34,533 nucleotides of DNA from an uncultured Planctomycetaceae bacterium (GCA_903924405.1 CAIYBH010000259.1:1-34533), one strand, 5' to 3'. Shown: positions 17,082 to 26,210, numbered from the stretch's first letter. Notes: generated by a model not told the origin, from the letters alone. Numbers and translations: made by a program.

Positions 17082-17349
17082 CAGTGAGCGTGAAAAGAAG
17101 AGTGTTGTTCCGGTGGCGTTCTGGTATCTGAGCATCGCTGGCGGTGTCGTGTTGCTGGTGTACGCGGTGCACCGGCAGGACCCGGTCTTTATGCTGGGAC
17201 AATCGCTGGGGCTGTTTGTTTATCTCCGCAATCTGCAGTTGATTCACCGGAATCGGGCCGAAGCCCCTCCGCAGTTGAAGATTCATTCCGAAGAGACAGA
17301 TGCGCAGCAATCCGGTGACGACACACGGTCTTATCGCAAGGCTGCCTGA
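16978..17349 (+). CDS. LAB_N (lipid A biosynthesis N-terminal) domain protein
   Basis: This 123-residue integral membrane protein matches the LAB_N domain: FGLVGQLVFTGRFVVQWLSSEREKKSVVP, WYLSIAGGVVLLVYAVHRQDPVF and GQSLGLFVYLRNLQLI, giving three membrane segments, followed by a polar tail. The domain is often found beside GT2 and ArnT-type transferases, where it is thought to aid lipid-linked sugar handling. In-frame ATGs occur at 16978, 16990, 17002 and 17014. Residues after QMWIAFGL are the conserved part, so a start at 17002 or 17014 is possible. It overlaps the end of the GT2 gene, which suggests translational coupling. Confidence 0.85.
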   Translation: MSDWMVSKMSDQMWIAFGLVGQLVFTGRFVVQWLSSEREKKSVVPVAFWYLSIAGGVVLLVYAVHRQDPVFMLGQSLGLFVYLRNLQLIHRNRAEAPPQLKIHSEETDAQQSGDDTRSYRKAA

Positions 17350-17684
17350 TCCGGAAATGACGTTCTGATCGTTCTGGTGTCAGCCTGCGGCCCTGCTGAT
17401 GAGGGGGCTGGCACTGGGATGGAAAATCGCGACGCACGTGGCGTTTTTTTAAACACAGAGGACACAGAGGACACTGAGTTTCCGGGCGAAACGCAGAGCC
17501 TGTTGAACATTGGCGGCAGGAATCTGTTGGTGAGCGTGTTCTGATTTTTTGTGCGCTGTTTTTCTGCTGTTTCACCATCCCGGTGCGAGTCTCCTGTGCA
17601 GCGTGACAACTCTTTCGTGATCCCCGGTTTCGGGTGTGTCAGGATGCGAAGGCCAACGCTGCGTTTTGGTGAAAGTTGCTGCTC
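17350..17684. other. Intergenic region with ACACAGAGG repeat
   Basis: No gene is visible. At about 17452-17479 the sequence reads AACACAGAGGACACAGAGG then ACACTGAG, a short tandem repeat of a kind common between genes in many environmental bacteria. A TTTCACCATCCCGG stretch at about 17570 resembles the right end of the 127-bp repeat family at 22631 and 29534 and may be a worn remnant. Confidence 0.5.
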
Positions 17685-19379
17685 ATGAAGTACCTTGTCT
17701 GGTCTCTCGGGCTGGCAGCACTGCTGACTCTGACGACACTCTGGGCACGCCCGTTGTTGCCGGTGGATGAAACTCGTTATCTGACGGTTGCCTGGGAGGC
17801 CCATGAGCGTCAGGACCTGCTGGTGTCGCACCTGAATGGTGAGACCTATGCGCACAAGCCTCCGATTCTGTTCTGGCTGATCAATGCGGTGTGGGCGGTG
17901 ACCGGTGTCAGCACGCTGGCTGGTCGCCTGGTGGCGCCCACTGCGGGACTGCTGTGCCTGATCCTGTGTTTTCGGATCGCCCGCCGTCTCTGGCCGGGTC
18001 GTCCGGAAATTCAGCAGATGGCGCCACTGATGCTGGCGTCCAGCATGTTGTGGATGTTCTTTTCTCCGGTGACCATGTTCGACACGCTGCTGACGGCCTG
18101 TGCCTTGCTGGCGCTGGAGGGGGTGCTGGCGGCGGCGGAACGGAATACCGCCACCCGCTGGTTGTGGGTCGGTACAGGATTGGGACTGGGGATTCTCTGC
18201 AAAGGCCCCGTCGTGCTGGTTTTTGTGGTTCCTGCCATGCTGCTGGCCCCATGGTGGTCGCTGCAGGTTCGCAGCAGCCTTGCGCGATGGTATTTCGGAG
18301 TCATCTGTTCCATCTTCATTGCAGCCGCGATTGCCCTGAGCTGGGCGATTCCTTCGGCGCTTTCGGGGGGTGACGCGTATGCTGAGGAACTGCTGTTCGG
18401 GCAGACGGCCGGGCGGATGGTGAATTCGTTTGCCCATCGCGAACCGTTCTGGTGGTATCTTCCGATTGCCCCCCTGTGTCTGTTGCCATGGCTGGTCTTT
18501 CGACCGGTCTGGCAGGGGTGTTCGGGGGCCTTGCAGGAGCCCGGTGTGCGGTTTCTGTTGAGCTGGATTGCGTGTGGTGCTCTGGTGTTGAGCATGGTCA
18601 GCGGCAAGCAGGTGTACTACCTGATGCCGTTATTGCCTGGAGCGGCGCTGCTGCTGGCCTGTCTGGCAGAGCGTTCCGGACGCGTGCCAACTCGCTGGCA
18701 ATTGTTTCCCGTCGCCGGTGGAACGCTGGTGATGGGGGCCGTACCGCTGGTCGTGAATCACCTGAACGTATTTCAGGACACACGTCTGCCTGGCCTGGTC
18801 CCCGATGCCGTGGCGGTCGCCATGATGATTTGTGGTCCGGCGATCCTGCTGGTGCGCTATCGCAGCGTGGTGCACTGTGTGTCTGCCGTGGCGACAGCGG
18901 CCGTGCTGGTGCTGGCGCTGCTTGTGGCCGCGTTGCGTGTCAGTCTCTGGGACGGTTTTGATCTGCAGCCACTTGCGAAACACGCAGCCTCCACCGGACT
19001 CCCCATCGCGTGGTACGGAAATTATCATGGGCAGCTGAATTTTCTGGGACGGATTCCTCGTGTCGACGAACCGGAACTGGAACCGGATCTGGTGGAGTGG
19101 TTGCAGGCTCATCCGCAGGGTTTGACCGTGGTGCGGCTGCGAATCGCCAAAAATGACACGTCCGAACTGGTGCAGTTGCTGCGGCGGCTGGATCGTCAGG
19201 TTCCGCAAGCTCAGGACGTTGAGCGATTGAGTGAGCTGCTGAAAAGTGAACCACAGATGCCTGTGAAAGGACAGATTCCACTGGTGCAGTACGTGCAGTG
19301 GATTCGCACGGGTCTGACACTGACTCCGCTGCTGCTGGTCCGATTTCAGGGGGCAGAAAAAGGGGTCAGGAACCAATAG
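17685..19379 (+). CDS. GT83 ArnT-like membrane glycosyltransferase
   Basis: The 564-residue polytopic protein begins with a transmembrane helix followed by the ArnT/PMT-type catalytic loop ARPLLPVDETRYL, with D28-E29 as the expected catalytic or metal-binding acidic pair. SHLNGETYAHKPPILFWL also fits the family's first periplasmic loop. About ten further hydrophobic segments follow, then a soluble C-terminal region from about 430. ArnT-type enzymes transfer a sugar from undecaprenyl phosphate to lipid A or other envelope lipids at the periplasmic face. The ATG at 17685 is preferred to an in-frame TTG nine bases upstream. The last eight codons and the stop lie inside a REP-like inverted repeat, so the 3' end has been reshaped by that element. 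Confidence 0.9.
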   Translation: MKYLVWSLGLAALLTLTTLWARPLLPVDETRYLTVAWEAHERQDLLVSHLNGETYAHKPPILFWLINAVWAVTGVSTLAGRLVAPTAGLLCLILCFRIARRLWPGRPEIQQMAPLMLASSMLWMFFSPVTMFDTLLTACALLALEGVLAAAERNTATRWLWVGTGLGLGILCKGPVVLVFVVPAMLLAPWWSLQVRSSLARWYFGVICSIFIAAAIALSWAIPSALSGGDAYAEELLFGQTAGRMVNSFAHREPFWWYLPIAPLCLLPWLVFRPVWQGCSGALQEPGVRFLLSWIACGALVLSMVSGKQVYYLMPLLPGAALLLACLAERSGRVPTRWQLFPVAGGTLVMGAVPLVVNHLNVFQDTRLPGLVPDAVAVAMMICGPAILLVRYRSVVHCVSAVATAAVLVLALLVAALRVSLWDGFDLQPLAKHAASTGLPIAWYGNYHGQLNFLGRIPRVDEPELEPDLVEWLQAHPQGLTVVRLRIAKNDTSELVQLLRRLDRQVPQAQDVERLSELLKSEPQMPVKGQIPLVQYVQWIRTGLTLTPLLLVRFQGAEKGVRNQ

Positions 19380-19433
19380 CCAAATGGCCCGGAGGGTGCT
19401 CCGCACTATTGGTTCCTGACCCCTTTTTTCTGC
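19352..19433. repeat. REP-like inverted repeat, possible terminator
   Basis: A 28-base left arm (19352-19379, containing GGGGTCAGGAACCAATAG) is repeated as reverse complement at 19406-19433, with only one extra T. The 26-base spacer has its own small hairpin CGGAG/CTCCG. The right arm carries a T6 run, and CTGACCCC followed by T5 recurs directly after it. The stem can terminate transcription after the GT83 gene, and the left arm supplies that gene's final codons and stop. It resembles REP/BIME elements. Confidence 0.8.
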
Positions 19434-19598
19434 CTGACCCCTTTTTCTGCCGCCGGAAAACGGGTGAAAAACTGCGAAAAAAACGGTCTGCCCTGAATCG
19501 CTCAAATTTACTATCCTCGCGCCTGGATGGCGGAAACGCGCCGGGCGCCAGGGGACCAGGGCCCTGTTGATTTGTCTTTGTTTTCATGAGAAACCACG

Positions 19599-21134
19599 AT
19601 GGAACTGCGATTCTATAACACGCTGACGAACACCACTGAGGTCTTTCATCCGGTGCACGCGGACTGCGTACGAATGTACAGTTGCGGTCCGACCGTCTAT
19701 GACTTTGCCCACATTGGAAATTTCCGGTCATTCCTGTTTGCCGATGTGATTCGTCGGACGCTGGAATTCTTCGGCCACCGTGTGCACCACGTCATGAACA
19801 TTACGGACGTGGGCCACATGACGGATGATGCCAGTGCGGATGGTGGTGGCGAGGACAAGATGCAGGCCGCAGCGCGGCGCATGAAGGAAGACAAAAAGTC
19901 GGGAAAGGTGCCGGAAGGTGCCGTTCAGAATCCGGATGATCCCTATCAGATCGCTCGGTATTACACCGACGCCTTTCTGGAGGATGCCCGGACGCTGGGA
20001 GTCAAGGTGGCCTCCGAGTATCCCGAGAATATTCTGCATGCCACTCAGAACATCGATGCCATGCTGGAAATGATCAGCCAGTTGATTGCCAACGGGCATG
20101 CCTATGTGGGGCCGGATGGGGTTGTGTATTACAGCGTGGAAAGCTTTCCGGCTTATGGCCGGCTCAGTGGCAACACGCTGGATCGGCTCATGACCGGAGC
20201 CGGCGGCCGCATCAGCGATGAGAACCAGGCCAACAAACGTCATCCGGCGGACTTCATGCTGTGGAAAGCTGATTCTTCGCACATCATGAAATGGGATTCC
20301 CCGTGGGGCGCGGGATATCCCGGCTGGCACATCGAATGTTCCTGCATGGCTCGCAAGCGGCTGGGGAAAGATGTCATCGATATTCATACGGGTGGTGAAG
20401 ACCTGATCTTCCCGCACCATGAATGCGAGATTGCTCAGACCTGTGGAGCAACCGGTCAGGAAACCTTTGCCCGATTCTGGATGCATGCCCGCTTCCTGCT
20501 TGTGGAAGGGGAAAAGATGTCCAAGAGCAAGGGCAATTTCTACACGGTTCGGGATGTCCTGCAGGGACGTGTGAAGGATGACAAGGGACAACCGACCGGG
20601 GTTTCTGTGCATCCTGCGGTTCTGCGTCTGGAACTGATCAAGTCCCATTACCGGGGCAATATGAACTTCACGCACAAAGGGCTGATTGATTCCGCAGGCG
20701 CGGTCAAACGGCTGCATGACTTCCGGGCGAGACTGGAAGCGGCCACCGGCGGTCAGGCCGAATCCGTGGATCTCAGCTATCCCATCCTGAGAGACTTTGC
20801 TGCGGCGCTGGCTGACGACCTGAACATTGCCGGTGCCCTTGGAGTGATTCTGCCGTGGGCTGCGTCGACACCGACGGATCCTGCGGCCGCTCTGGGGGCG
20901 CTCAACCGGATGAACGAGGTCCTCGCGATTGCTCCACTGCAGTCGGCTGGGGCAGGTCAGGCCGGTGCGAATGATGAACAGGCCGAGGTTCAGGACCTGT
21001 GTCGCCAGCTGGATGACGCCCGCAAACGGAAGGATTTTGCCGCCGCGGACAGTCTGCGAGGGCAGATTCAGAAACGCGGGTACGACGTGAAAACTTCACC
21101 GGCAGGTACAATTGCCGAGAAACGTCTCGCCTGA
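19599..21134 (+). CDS. cysS: Cysteinyl-tRNA synthetase
   Basis: The 511-residue class I synthetase charges tRNA-Cys with cysteine. It opens with [15 protein letters not shown] and the [16 protein letters not shown] motif, the HIGH box in its common HIGN form, with zinc ligand C29. Later come [15 protein letters not shown] and [18 protein letters not shown] for zinc and substrate binding, then the signature [11 protein letters not shown]. The C-terminal helical domain ends in [24 protein letters not shown], as usual. It is about 50 residues longer than the E. coli enzyme, mainly through a charged insertion after TDVGHMTDD ([19 protein letters not shown]). It is a single gene: the REP-like element precedes it and a repeat-rich gap follows. 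Confidence 0.97.
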   Translation: MELRFYNTLTNTTEVFHPVHADCVRMYSCGPTVYDFAHIGNFRSFLFADVIRRTLEFFGHRVHHVMNITDVGHMTDDASADGGGEDKMQAAARRMKEDKKSGKVPEGAVQNPDDPYQIARYYTDAFLEDARTLGVKVASEYPENILHATQNIDAMLEMISQLIANGHAYVGPDGVVYYSVESFPAYGRLSGNTLDRLMTGAGGRISDENQANKRHPADFMLWKADSSHIMKWDSPWGAGYPGWHIECSCMARKRLGKDVIDIHTGGEDLIFPHHECEIAQTCGATGQETFARFWMHARFLLVEGEKMSKSKGNFYTVRDVLQGRVKDDKGQPTGVSVHPAVLRLELIKSHYRGNMNFTHKGLIDSAGAVKRLHDFRARLEAATGGQAESVDLSYPILRDFAAALADDLNIAGALGVILPWAASTPTDPAAALGALNRMNEVLAIAPLQSAGAGQAGANDEQAEVQDLCRQLDDARKRKDFAAADSLRGQIQKRGYDVKTSPAGTIAEKRLA

Positions 21135-21223
21135 TCAGGTCAGCTTTTTCCCACTGTGGAAGGGCGGCGGCTTCGCTGGGCCGAATTGGTTGATGTGCGT
21201 TGGTTTGAAACCACGGATAGAGA

Positions 21224-21274
21224 CGGATAGAACGGGAGGGCGGATAGCACGGGAGGGCGGATAGAACGCGAGGG
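21224..21274. repeat. 17-bp tandem repeat, three copies
   Basis: CGGATAGAACGGGAGGG, CGGATAGCACGGGAGGG and CGGATAGAACGCGAGGG follow directly at 21224, 21241 and 21258. Each differs from the consensus by at most one base. Confidence 0.85.
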
Positions 21275-21325
21275 CGAAGTTCCACCTGAGCCGCAAACCT
21301 GTTTTTCGGCCTTGCAGGAGCTGCG

Positions 21326-21490
21326 CCCCGGGATGGTAAAACGGTGTTAAACCAGCAAACAGGCACCTTTCGCTCCGTTCAAACGTGCATCCAGCTTATT
21401 CACCGTCGAACCTGACACTCCAGTACCTTTGCTTCATCAAGCCGAATACGCCCCTGAACTTCCATCTTACCGACATTTCGCCGTACCGTG
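21326..21490 (+). repeat. Diverged copy of 127-bp repeat family (copy A)
   Basis: The order of blocks matches the copies at 22631 and 29534: TTTCGCTCCGT, CCAGC then TTCACCGTCGAA, ACACTC, a CGCCCCTGAACTTCC block, and a final TTTCGCCGTACC. It has many substitutions. The left side begins CCCCGGGATGGTAAAACGG, roughly the reverse complement of the right end of the other copies, suggesting terminal inverted repeats. Confidence 0.5.
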
Positions 21491-21725
21491 CCGCGTACCA
21501 CGGCACGGCACGTCTCGTGAACGGCAACGGACCCGCTGTCTTTGAGGATTTGCGGCCGTCCGGCAACCGTGAATCGCCGTAGTCAACCGTTTTCAGTTCC
21601 TGAGCGGAATGAGTGGCCTGCGCAGGGTGATTCTGGTCACCGCGGGTCTAAAATCCAGCAGGAGATCACGTCGGTGATGATCTTGGAGTATGGGGTGAGA
21701 CGAAGAGTGTGAGGGAGTCTCGACC

Positions 21726-22517
21726 GTGGGGCAAATCCTGTTGTGGACGCTGATGCTGTCGTTGACATGGATGGTGTGCGTCTGGCTGTTCAGCCTGTGG
21801 GCTGGGCGTGTCTGCGTGATTGACGCGTTCTGGGGCCCGGGGTTCGGAGTGCTTGCGACAGCGACCGTGCTGTTCCGCAGGGAGTTCGATCTGGTGTGGG
21901 CGCAGCAACTCCTGTTGGCATGCGTGCTGGCGTGGGGGCTGCGACTGGGAATTCATCTCGGCTTGCGGATCGCGGCGGATCCGCATGAGGATCGGCGGTA
22001 TGCGGCGATGCGTGATAAGTATTCGCCCAACTTTCAGTGGAAGAGTCTGGGGATCGTCTTCCTGCTCCAGGGCGTCATTCTCTGGTTTGTCGCGCTTCCC
22101 GTGATACACGGTTTGGCCGCCACGGGGGGGATGGTACGCAGTTTTCTGCTGGGTCCGGGTGTGCTGTTCTGGGGCGTGGGGGTGTTCTTTGAAGCGGTAG
22201 GTGATTGGCAGTTGCAGAGATTTCGCCGGGATCCAGCAAACGCGGGGCGGGTACTGGATACCGGACTCTGGGCCTGGACTCGCCATCCCAACTACTTCGG
22301 GGACTTCTGTGTCTGGTGGGGGTTGTGGCTGGTCAGTGCCGCCTGTGGTGCACCGTTATGGACCGCCATCTCGCCGGCAGTGATGGCATTTTTTCTATTG
22401 CGGGTTTCCGGGGTAACACTGCTGGAAAAAGACATCGGGCAGCGTCGACCGGGATATGCGGAGTATATTCGGCGAACCAGTGCGTTCTTTCCGGCACCGC
22501 CGCGAAGGGGTTCATGA
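21726..22517 (+). CDS. DUF1295 (steroid 5-alpha-reductase-like) membrane protein
   Basis: The 263-residue protein has about six transmembrane segments. It matches the DUF1295 family: VIDAFWGPGFGVLA early, RRYAAMRDKYSPNF in a cytoplasmic loop, QLQRFRRDPANAGRVLDTGLWAWTRHPNYFGDF, and a closing LEKDIGQRRPGYAEYIRRTSAFFPAPP. The last blocks are shared with isoprenylcysteine methyltransferase and 5-alpha-reductase-type enzymes and form the NADPH- or SAM-binding side of the fold; the substrate is unknown. The start is GTG at 21726 with GAGGGAG about nine bases upstream. It appears monocistronic. Confidence 0.9.
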   Translation: MGQILLWTLMLSLTWMVCVWLFSLWAGRVCVIDAFWGPGFGVLATATVLFRREFDLVWAQQLLLACVLAWGLRLGIHLGLRIAADPHEDRRYAAMRDKYSPNFQWKSLGIVFLLQGVILWFVALPVIHGLAATGGMVRSFLLGPGVLFWGVGVFFEAVGDWQLQRFRRDPANAGRVLDTGLWAWTRHPNYFGDFCVWWGLWLVSAACGAPLWTAISPAVMAFFLLRVSGVTLLEKDIGQRRPGYAEYIRRTSAFFPAPPRRGS

Positions 22518-22630
22518 TTATTCGCCCCGGCAGAATACTGCGGGCATGGTGGTGTGTGATCCCATGTTGTGGACCACTGCAGACCATCGTGGGGGGGCGC
22601 GACTGGCCCGCGGCCGTGACTCAGAGAGTC

Positions 22631-22757
22631 GCGTTTCGCTCCGTCGAAACGAACGTCCAGCGTTTTCACTGCCGAACGGGACACTCAAGTCGTTGTGTTC
22701 CATCATGCTGAAAACGCCCCGGAGCTCCCTGTTGGCCGCCGTTTCACCATCCCCGGC
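22631..22757 (+). repeat. 127-bp intergenic repeat (copy B)
   Basis: The first 43 bases (22631-22673) are identical to 29534-29576, and the remaining 84 align without gaps to the end at CCATCCCCGGC. Internal pairing is possible: GTTTCG/CGAAAC forms a small stem, and GCGTTTTCA/TGAAAACGC a larger one. It lies downstream of the DUF1295 gene. Short ORFs across it (for example, one containing FGSENAGRSFRRSET on the minus strand) are products of the repeat, not genes. Confidence 0.85.
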
Positions 22758-22882
22758 CGGGACTCGCTGAGTGCGCGGACAATGCATGTGGCATGGGCGA
22801 GGATGAATCGTGACGCGTGTTGGTGTTGCGGGGCTGTCTGAAACAGATCCGTTGCCGGGCCGCGGGGACTTGCGAGAGGCGC

Positions 22883-22920
22883 AAAAAAACAGGGGCGAGC
22901 AGATAAGACTGCTTGCCCCT
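22883..22920 (-). terminator. Intrinsic terminator of the RRM protein gene
   Basis: Reading on the minus strand, AGGGGCAAGCAG pairs with CTGCTCGCCCCT across a 6-base loop with one mismatch or wobble, followed directly by a run of seven T. It begins about 33 bases after the stop codon of the RNA-binding protein gene. Confidence 0.88.
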
Positions 22921-22953
22921 GAGAATGATCAGCCCGGCATGGGGTCTGGTCGA

Positions 22954-23319
22954 TTAGTAACGATCGCGGCCGCCGCCACCACCGCCACCGTAGCCGCCGC
23001 GTCCGCCACTGCGTCCGCCGCCGCCACCACCACCGAATCCGCCACGTCCACCGCCGCCACCGCCGCCGCTACCGGCTTCGCGTGGACGCGCTTCGTTGAC
23101 TACGATTGAACGACCATCAAGGTCGGAGCCATTCAGTGCACGAATTGCTTCGTCGCCGCCCGATTCCATTTCCACGAAGCCAAAACCCTTGGACCGTCCC
23201 GTTTCGCGGTCACTTACGACCTTAGCTGACTTGACCACGCCGTACTTCGCGAAGGCACGTTCCAGGCCTTCAGATGTCGTGGCCCACGCGAGGCTTCCGA
23301 CAAAGATGTTCTTACTCAT
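22954..23319 (-). CDS. Glycine-rich RRM RNA-binding protein
   Basis: The 121-residue protein has a single RNA recognition motif with RNP2 NIFVGSL (4-10) and RNP1 KGFGFVEM (44-51), including the aromatic residues that stack on RNA bases. A Gly/Arg-rich tail (about 83-121) with GGRGGFGGGG blocks ends in RDRY. Such small bacterial RRM proteins occur in cyanobacteria and planctomycetes, often cold-induced, and bind single-stranded RNA. The ATG at 23319 is preceded by AAGGGTGA. It is monocistronic, with a terminator just downstream and a long untranslated-looking region upstream. Confidence 0.95.
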   Translation of the reverse strand: MSKNIFVGSLAWATTSEGLERAFAKYGVVKSAKVVSDRETGRSKGFGFVEMESGGDEAIRALNGSDLDGRSIVVNEARPREAGSGGGGGGGRGGFGGGGGGGRSGGRGGYGGGGGGGRDRY

Positions 23320-23870
23320 CAATCACCCTTGAGCTTTGCAGCTTCAAAAACACAAATCGCTGCCACAACGACAGCCGTTGGAACACAAATTCGGACTCAG
23401 GATTGAACCCAAGGGGCAATCCCAAGGCCAACCAGTGAGTTGCTGCAGGAGAATTCAGGGGCGGGCGAGACTTCAGAGAGTAGCGACAGTCACTGTAAAA
23501 ACTAATGCGAACACTGGCAGTTCAGGGATCAGGGTACAAAACGCCGATTCCCTTACCTTCACGTTATCGACCGGGGAGCAGAATAGCAATCCTGAAACCT
23601 GCAGCTTTTCGGCGGATTTCGCGAGGGATGTCCGGAATGAGTCGGAAAATGGCGCGCACGGGGGAATTGGGATGGATTGTCCGGTCAGGCCTCAACGCAA
23701 TCGGAGGCAGTTCCCCGAATCGCCAACCCCGCTTTTGGCGTCTGTCCGAGGCCATTTCACCCGATGGGAACTACGGGTTGGTGACGTCGCGATGCCTGCC
23801 TCCGAACAGGTGGCCCAGCTCCTTGTGCTGAAGGCCGGAGACACCGAAACCGATTCGGGGCCGGGGGGCC
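23320..23870. other. Long gap upstream of the RRM gene
   Basis: These 550 bases lie between the end of ktrA and the start of the RRM gene, both on the minus strand. ORFs on either strand look spurious: no domain, no ribosome site, and rearranged low-complexity composition. The region must contain the RRM gene promoter and may contain a long 5' leader, which some cold-shock RRM genes have. I see no specific riboswitch or thermosensor fold. Confidence 0.4.
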
Positions 23871-24527
23871 TTACTGAATCTCGGCGGTGCGTGCGAGATC
23901 TTCGTCCGTCCCGGCAACGATCAGGGCATCGGATTCTTTCAGGACCGTGTCCGGATCGGAGGCAAAGGACATTCTGTCGGAAAGGACATCGTGGATAGCG
24001 ACGACGGTGATGCCAAAGTTCTGACGCAGGGCCAGGGCCCTGAGCGTCTTACCATTCCAGCTGCCCGGAACCCCCATTTCCTGAATGCTGAATCCAGTGC
24101 CGATGGAGACGTAGTTGAGCAACCCGGAGCCCGACATTCGTTTTCCAAGACTAATGGCGGATTCGCGTTCGGGGAAAATGGTTTCTGAGACACCCAGTCG
24201 TTCCATCACCCGCGCATGGTCTCTGGAGATCACTTTCACATAGACCTCGCGAATCCCGAGGTCATGCAGGGCCATCGTGGTGAGAATACTGGCGGTAATA
24301 TCATCCCCGGTGCTGACGACCGCAGCATCGGCACCTTTTGCGCCAAGGCGTTCGAGCGTTTGCAGGTTCTTTGCGTCACCAACTGCGGCGCGGGAAACGA
24401 AGGGCGCGATGCGATCGACAGCGTCTTCATTCATATCGATCGCAATGACTTCGTGGCGCTGGGAGTAAAGCGATTCGGCCACACTGGAGCCAAAGTTTCC
24501 AAGCCCGACAACGACAAATCTTTTCAT
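23871..24527 (-). CDS. ktrA: KtrA/TrkA-type potassium channel regulator
   Basis: The 218-residue protein has an RCK-N Rossmann domain (1 to about 135) starting MKRFVVVGLGNFGSSVAESL with the dinucleotide-binding GxGxxG (8-13) and a D31 acidic residue after the second strand. A TrkA-C domain (about 136-218) follows. KtrA forms a cytoplasmic octameric ring on KtrB and gates K+ uptake in response to ATP/ADP or NAD(H). It starts three bases after the ktrB stop, so the two are one operon. About 220 residues is the usual KtrA length and half the size of TrkA, which has two such units. Confidence 0.95.
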   Translation of the reverse strand: MKRFVVVGLGNFGSSVAESLYSQRHEVIAIDMNEDAVDRIAPFVSRAAVGDAKNLQTLERLGAKGADAAVVSTGDDITASILTTMALHDLGIREVYVKVISRDHARVMERLGVSETIFPERESAISLGKRMSGSGLLNYVSIGTGFSIQEMGVPGSWNGKTLRALALRQNFGITVVAIHDVLSDRMSFASDPDTVLKESDALIVAGTDEDLARTAEIQ

Positions 24528-24530
24528 GGC

Positions 24531-25940
24531 TTAACCTACTACGACATCTTCATTGGCGTACCGAAAATCACGGGCTCCCTTGCGCGGGAATGTGAGAGCG
24601 GCGGCCATGGTCAGAAGTCCGACTCGTCCAAAAAACATCAGCAGAATGGTGATGCACTTGCCAGTAAAGGACAGCTTGGCAGTAATCCCCATGGACAGTC
24701 CCACAGTGTTGAAGGCGGAAATCGCTTCAAACATACATTCTGTCAGCACGTTGCCACTGTCTTTCAGGTGACTTTCAGAAATCGTCAGCAGCAGAATTCC
24801 GGTAAGGACCACCGCGATGGCAATCGTGAACAGTCCCACCGCCCGATAGGTGGTCTCTTCGGGGATTGAACGGTACCAGAAGGTTGTGAATTCCTGACCA
24901 CGCAGACGCGACCATGCGAGGATCAGCATCAACGCCAGAGTGGTCGTCTTGATACCGCCCGCCGTGGATCCGGGTGAGCCTCCAATCATCATGAGCACCA
25001 TTGTGACCAGATTGGAGCTGTCAGCGGCCTTGCCATAGTCGATGGAGTTGAATCCCGCAGTTCGACTGGTGATGCTCATGAAGAGGCCATTGACGATGCG
25101 ATGTACGGGTTCCAGGTGCTGGAGGGTGCGGTCCCATTCCAGAATCGTCAGGGGAATCCAGCCGCCGATCAGCAGCGCGATTGTGGTCACCAGGACGATG
25201 CGGGATTGGAGTGACAGGCGAAACGCCTGATTACGCCGACGGGCCCGCAGTGTTACGAGTACTTCTTCGTGGGTCAGAAAACCGAGGCCTCCCAGGACAA
25301 TCAGCCCCCCAATCACCAGGAGAATTCCCGGGTCACTCTGAAAGCTCATCAGATTGTCAGCAAAGGTCGAAAACCCGGCATTGCAGAAAGCGCTGACGGA
25401 ATGAAATACCGCGGGCCAGACGGCACCGCCCCAGCCGAGCCGAGGGACCCAGAACAGAAACAACAGTACGGCACCGATCGCTTCCAGAATGAGCGTGTAC
25501 CGTACAATGTTCCATGTGATCTGACCGGGCGTCAGGTGGGGGGCGGCATCGGCGGTGAAGATACACAGAGACTCTTCACGCAGCGACAGCCGTTTTCCGA
25601 GCGCTGAAATGATCAGGCTGGTGAAGGTGAGGATGCCAAGTCCACCGAACTGAACCAGCAGCAGCAGAAAGGCTTCACCGGAAAAGGTCAGAAAACTGCC
25701 GGGGTCAACGACGGCCAGTCCTGTCACACAGACGGCGCTGGTGGACATGAAGATGGCGTCAATCCACGTGAAATCTTTGTCGGTGCAAAGCCCCGGGATG
25801 AGACGCAGTCCGGCCCCGCCGAACAGGATCAAAAGAGCAAAGGATGCCACGAAGAGTTGCGGTGGCGTAATCTTTTGCCAGAGGGAAACGCGGGTTCCCT
25901 GCGAGAGATCCCAGCGTGACCACGCGGTACGACTGTACAT
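24531..25940 (-). CDS. ktrB: KtrB/TrkH-family potassium transporter subunit
   Basis: This polytopic protein, 469 residues from the ATG used here, moves K+ into the cell. The four pore loops are visible: STSAVCVTGLAVVD, SVSAFCNAGFSTF, SITSRTAGFNSIDYG and AISAFNTVGLSMG, each with the selectivity-filter glycine. LMMIGGSPGSTAGGIKTTT is the conserved family loop between the third and fourth repeats. An in-frame ATG at 26006 would add 22 residues (SRIVRGSPCVVRPAARVYM) that look unlike a family N-terminus, so I prefer 25940. Sodium-dependent K+ uptake would suit a marine or brackish habitat, but that is inference. Confidence 0.94.
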   Translation of the reverse strand: MYSRTAWSRWDLSQGTRVSLWQKITPPQLFVASFALLILFGGAGLRLIPGLCTDKDFTWIDAIFMSTSAVCVTGLAVVDPGSFLTFSGEAFLLLLVQFGGLGILTFTSLIISALGKRLSLREESLCIFTADAAPHLTPGQITWNIVRYTLILEAIGAVLLFLFWVPRLGWGGAVWPAVFHSVSAFCNAGFSTFADNLMSFQSDPGILLVIGGLIVLGGLGFLTHEEVLVTLRARRRNQAFRLSLQSRIVLVTTIALLIGGWIPLTILEWDRTLQHLEPVHRIVNGLFMSITSRTAGFNSIDYGKAADSSNLVTMVLMMIGGSPGSTAGGIKTTTLALMLILAWSRLRGQEFTTFWYRSIPEETTYRAVGLFTIAIAVVLTGILLLTISESHLKDSGNVLTECMFEAISAFNTVGLSMGITAKLSFTGKCITILLMFFGRVGLLTMAAALTFPRKGARDFRYANEDVVVG

Positions 25941-26210
25941 ATAAACTCGGGCTGCGGGCCTGACGACGCAGGGCGAACCGCGGACAATTCGCGAGTCACC
26001 TGCCACCCCGATATTTTGTGCAACTGAGATTGAAAATGAAAGCGTGGAGGAAAAAAAGTGGGATCCAGCGGTGCGGGTGAGTCCGTAATCTCAGGAAAAG
26101 CGGGCAATTCGAGCTTTCGGAGTTGCTGACAGCTGAAGGCCGATTGGCTATGCTTACGGGGTCGAATTCTGTCGTGTTTGTGTTTGTACAGATCAGGAAA
26201 CCGCTGCCCC

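Larger units (their letters stand above)
21135..21725. other. Repeat-filled intergenic region
   Basis: No gene is supported in these 590 bases. The region holds a 17-bp tandem array, a diverged copy of the 127-bp repeat family, and a small hairpin CGTGCCG/CGGCACG (21487-21507). A GAGGGAG ribosome site just before 21726 serves the next gene. Confidence 0.55.

Noticed and set aside
17331-18437. Minus-strand ORF of 368 residues
   Set aside because: It is rich in Gln, Arg and His as expected of an antisense shadow of the GT83 gene, and its end lies in intergenic repeat.
19686-19734. HIGN in place of HIGH in CysS as a functional oddity
   Set aside because: HIGN is a common variant among bacterial cysteinyl-tRNA synthetases.
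19728-20717. Minus-strand ORF of 329 residues opposite cysS
   Set aside because: CysS motifs are unambiguous on the plus strand; this is a shadow.
22518-22787. Minus-strand ORF sharing FGSENAGRSFRRSET with another at 29409-29606
   Set aside because: The shared peptide comes from the 127-bp intergenic repeat read in the same frame; no other coding evidence.
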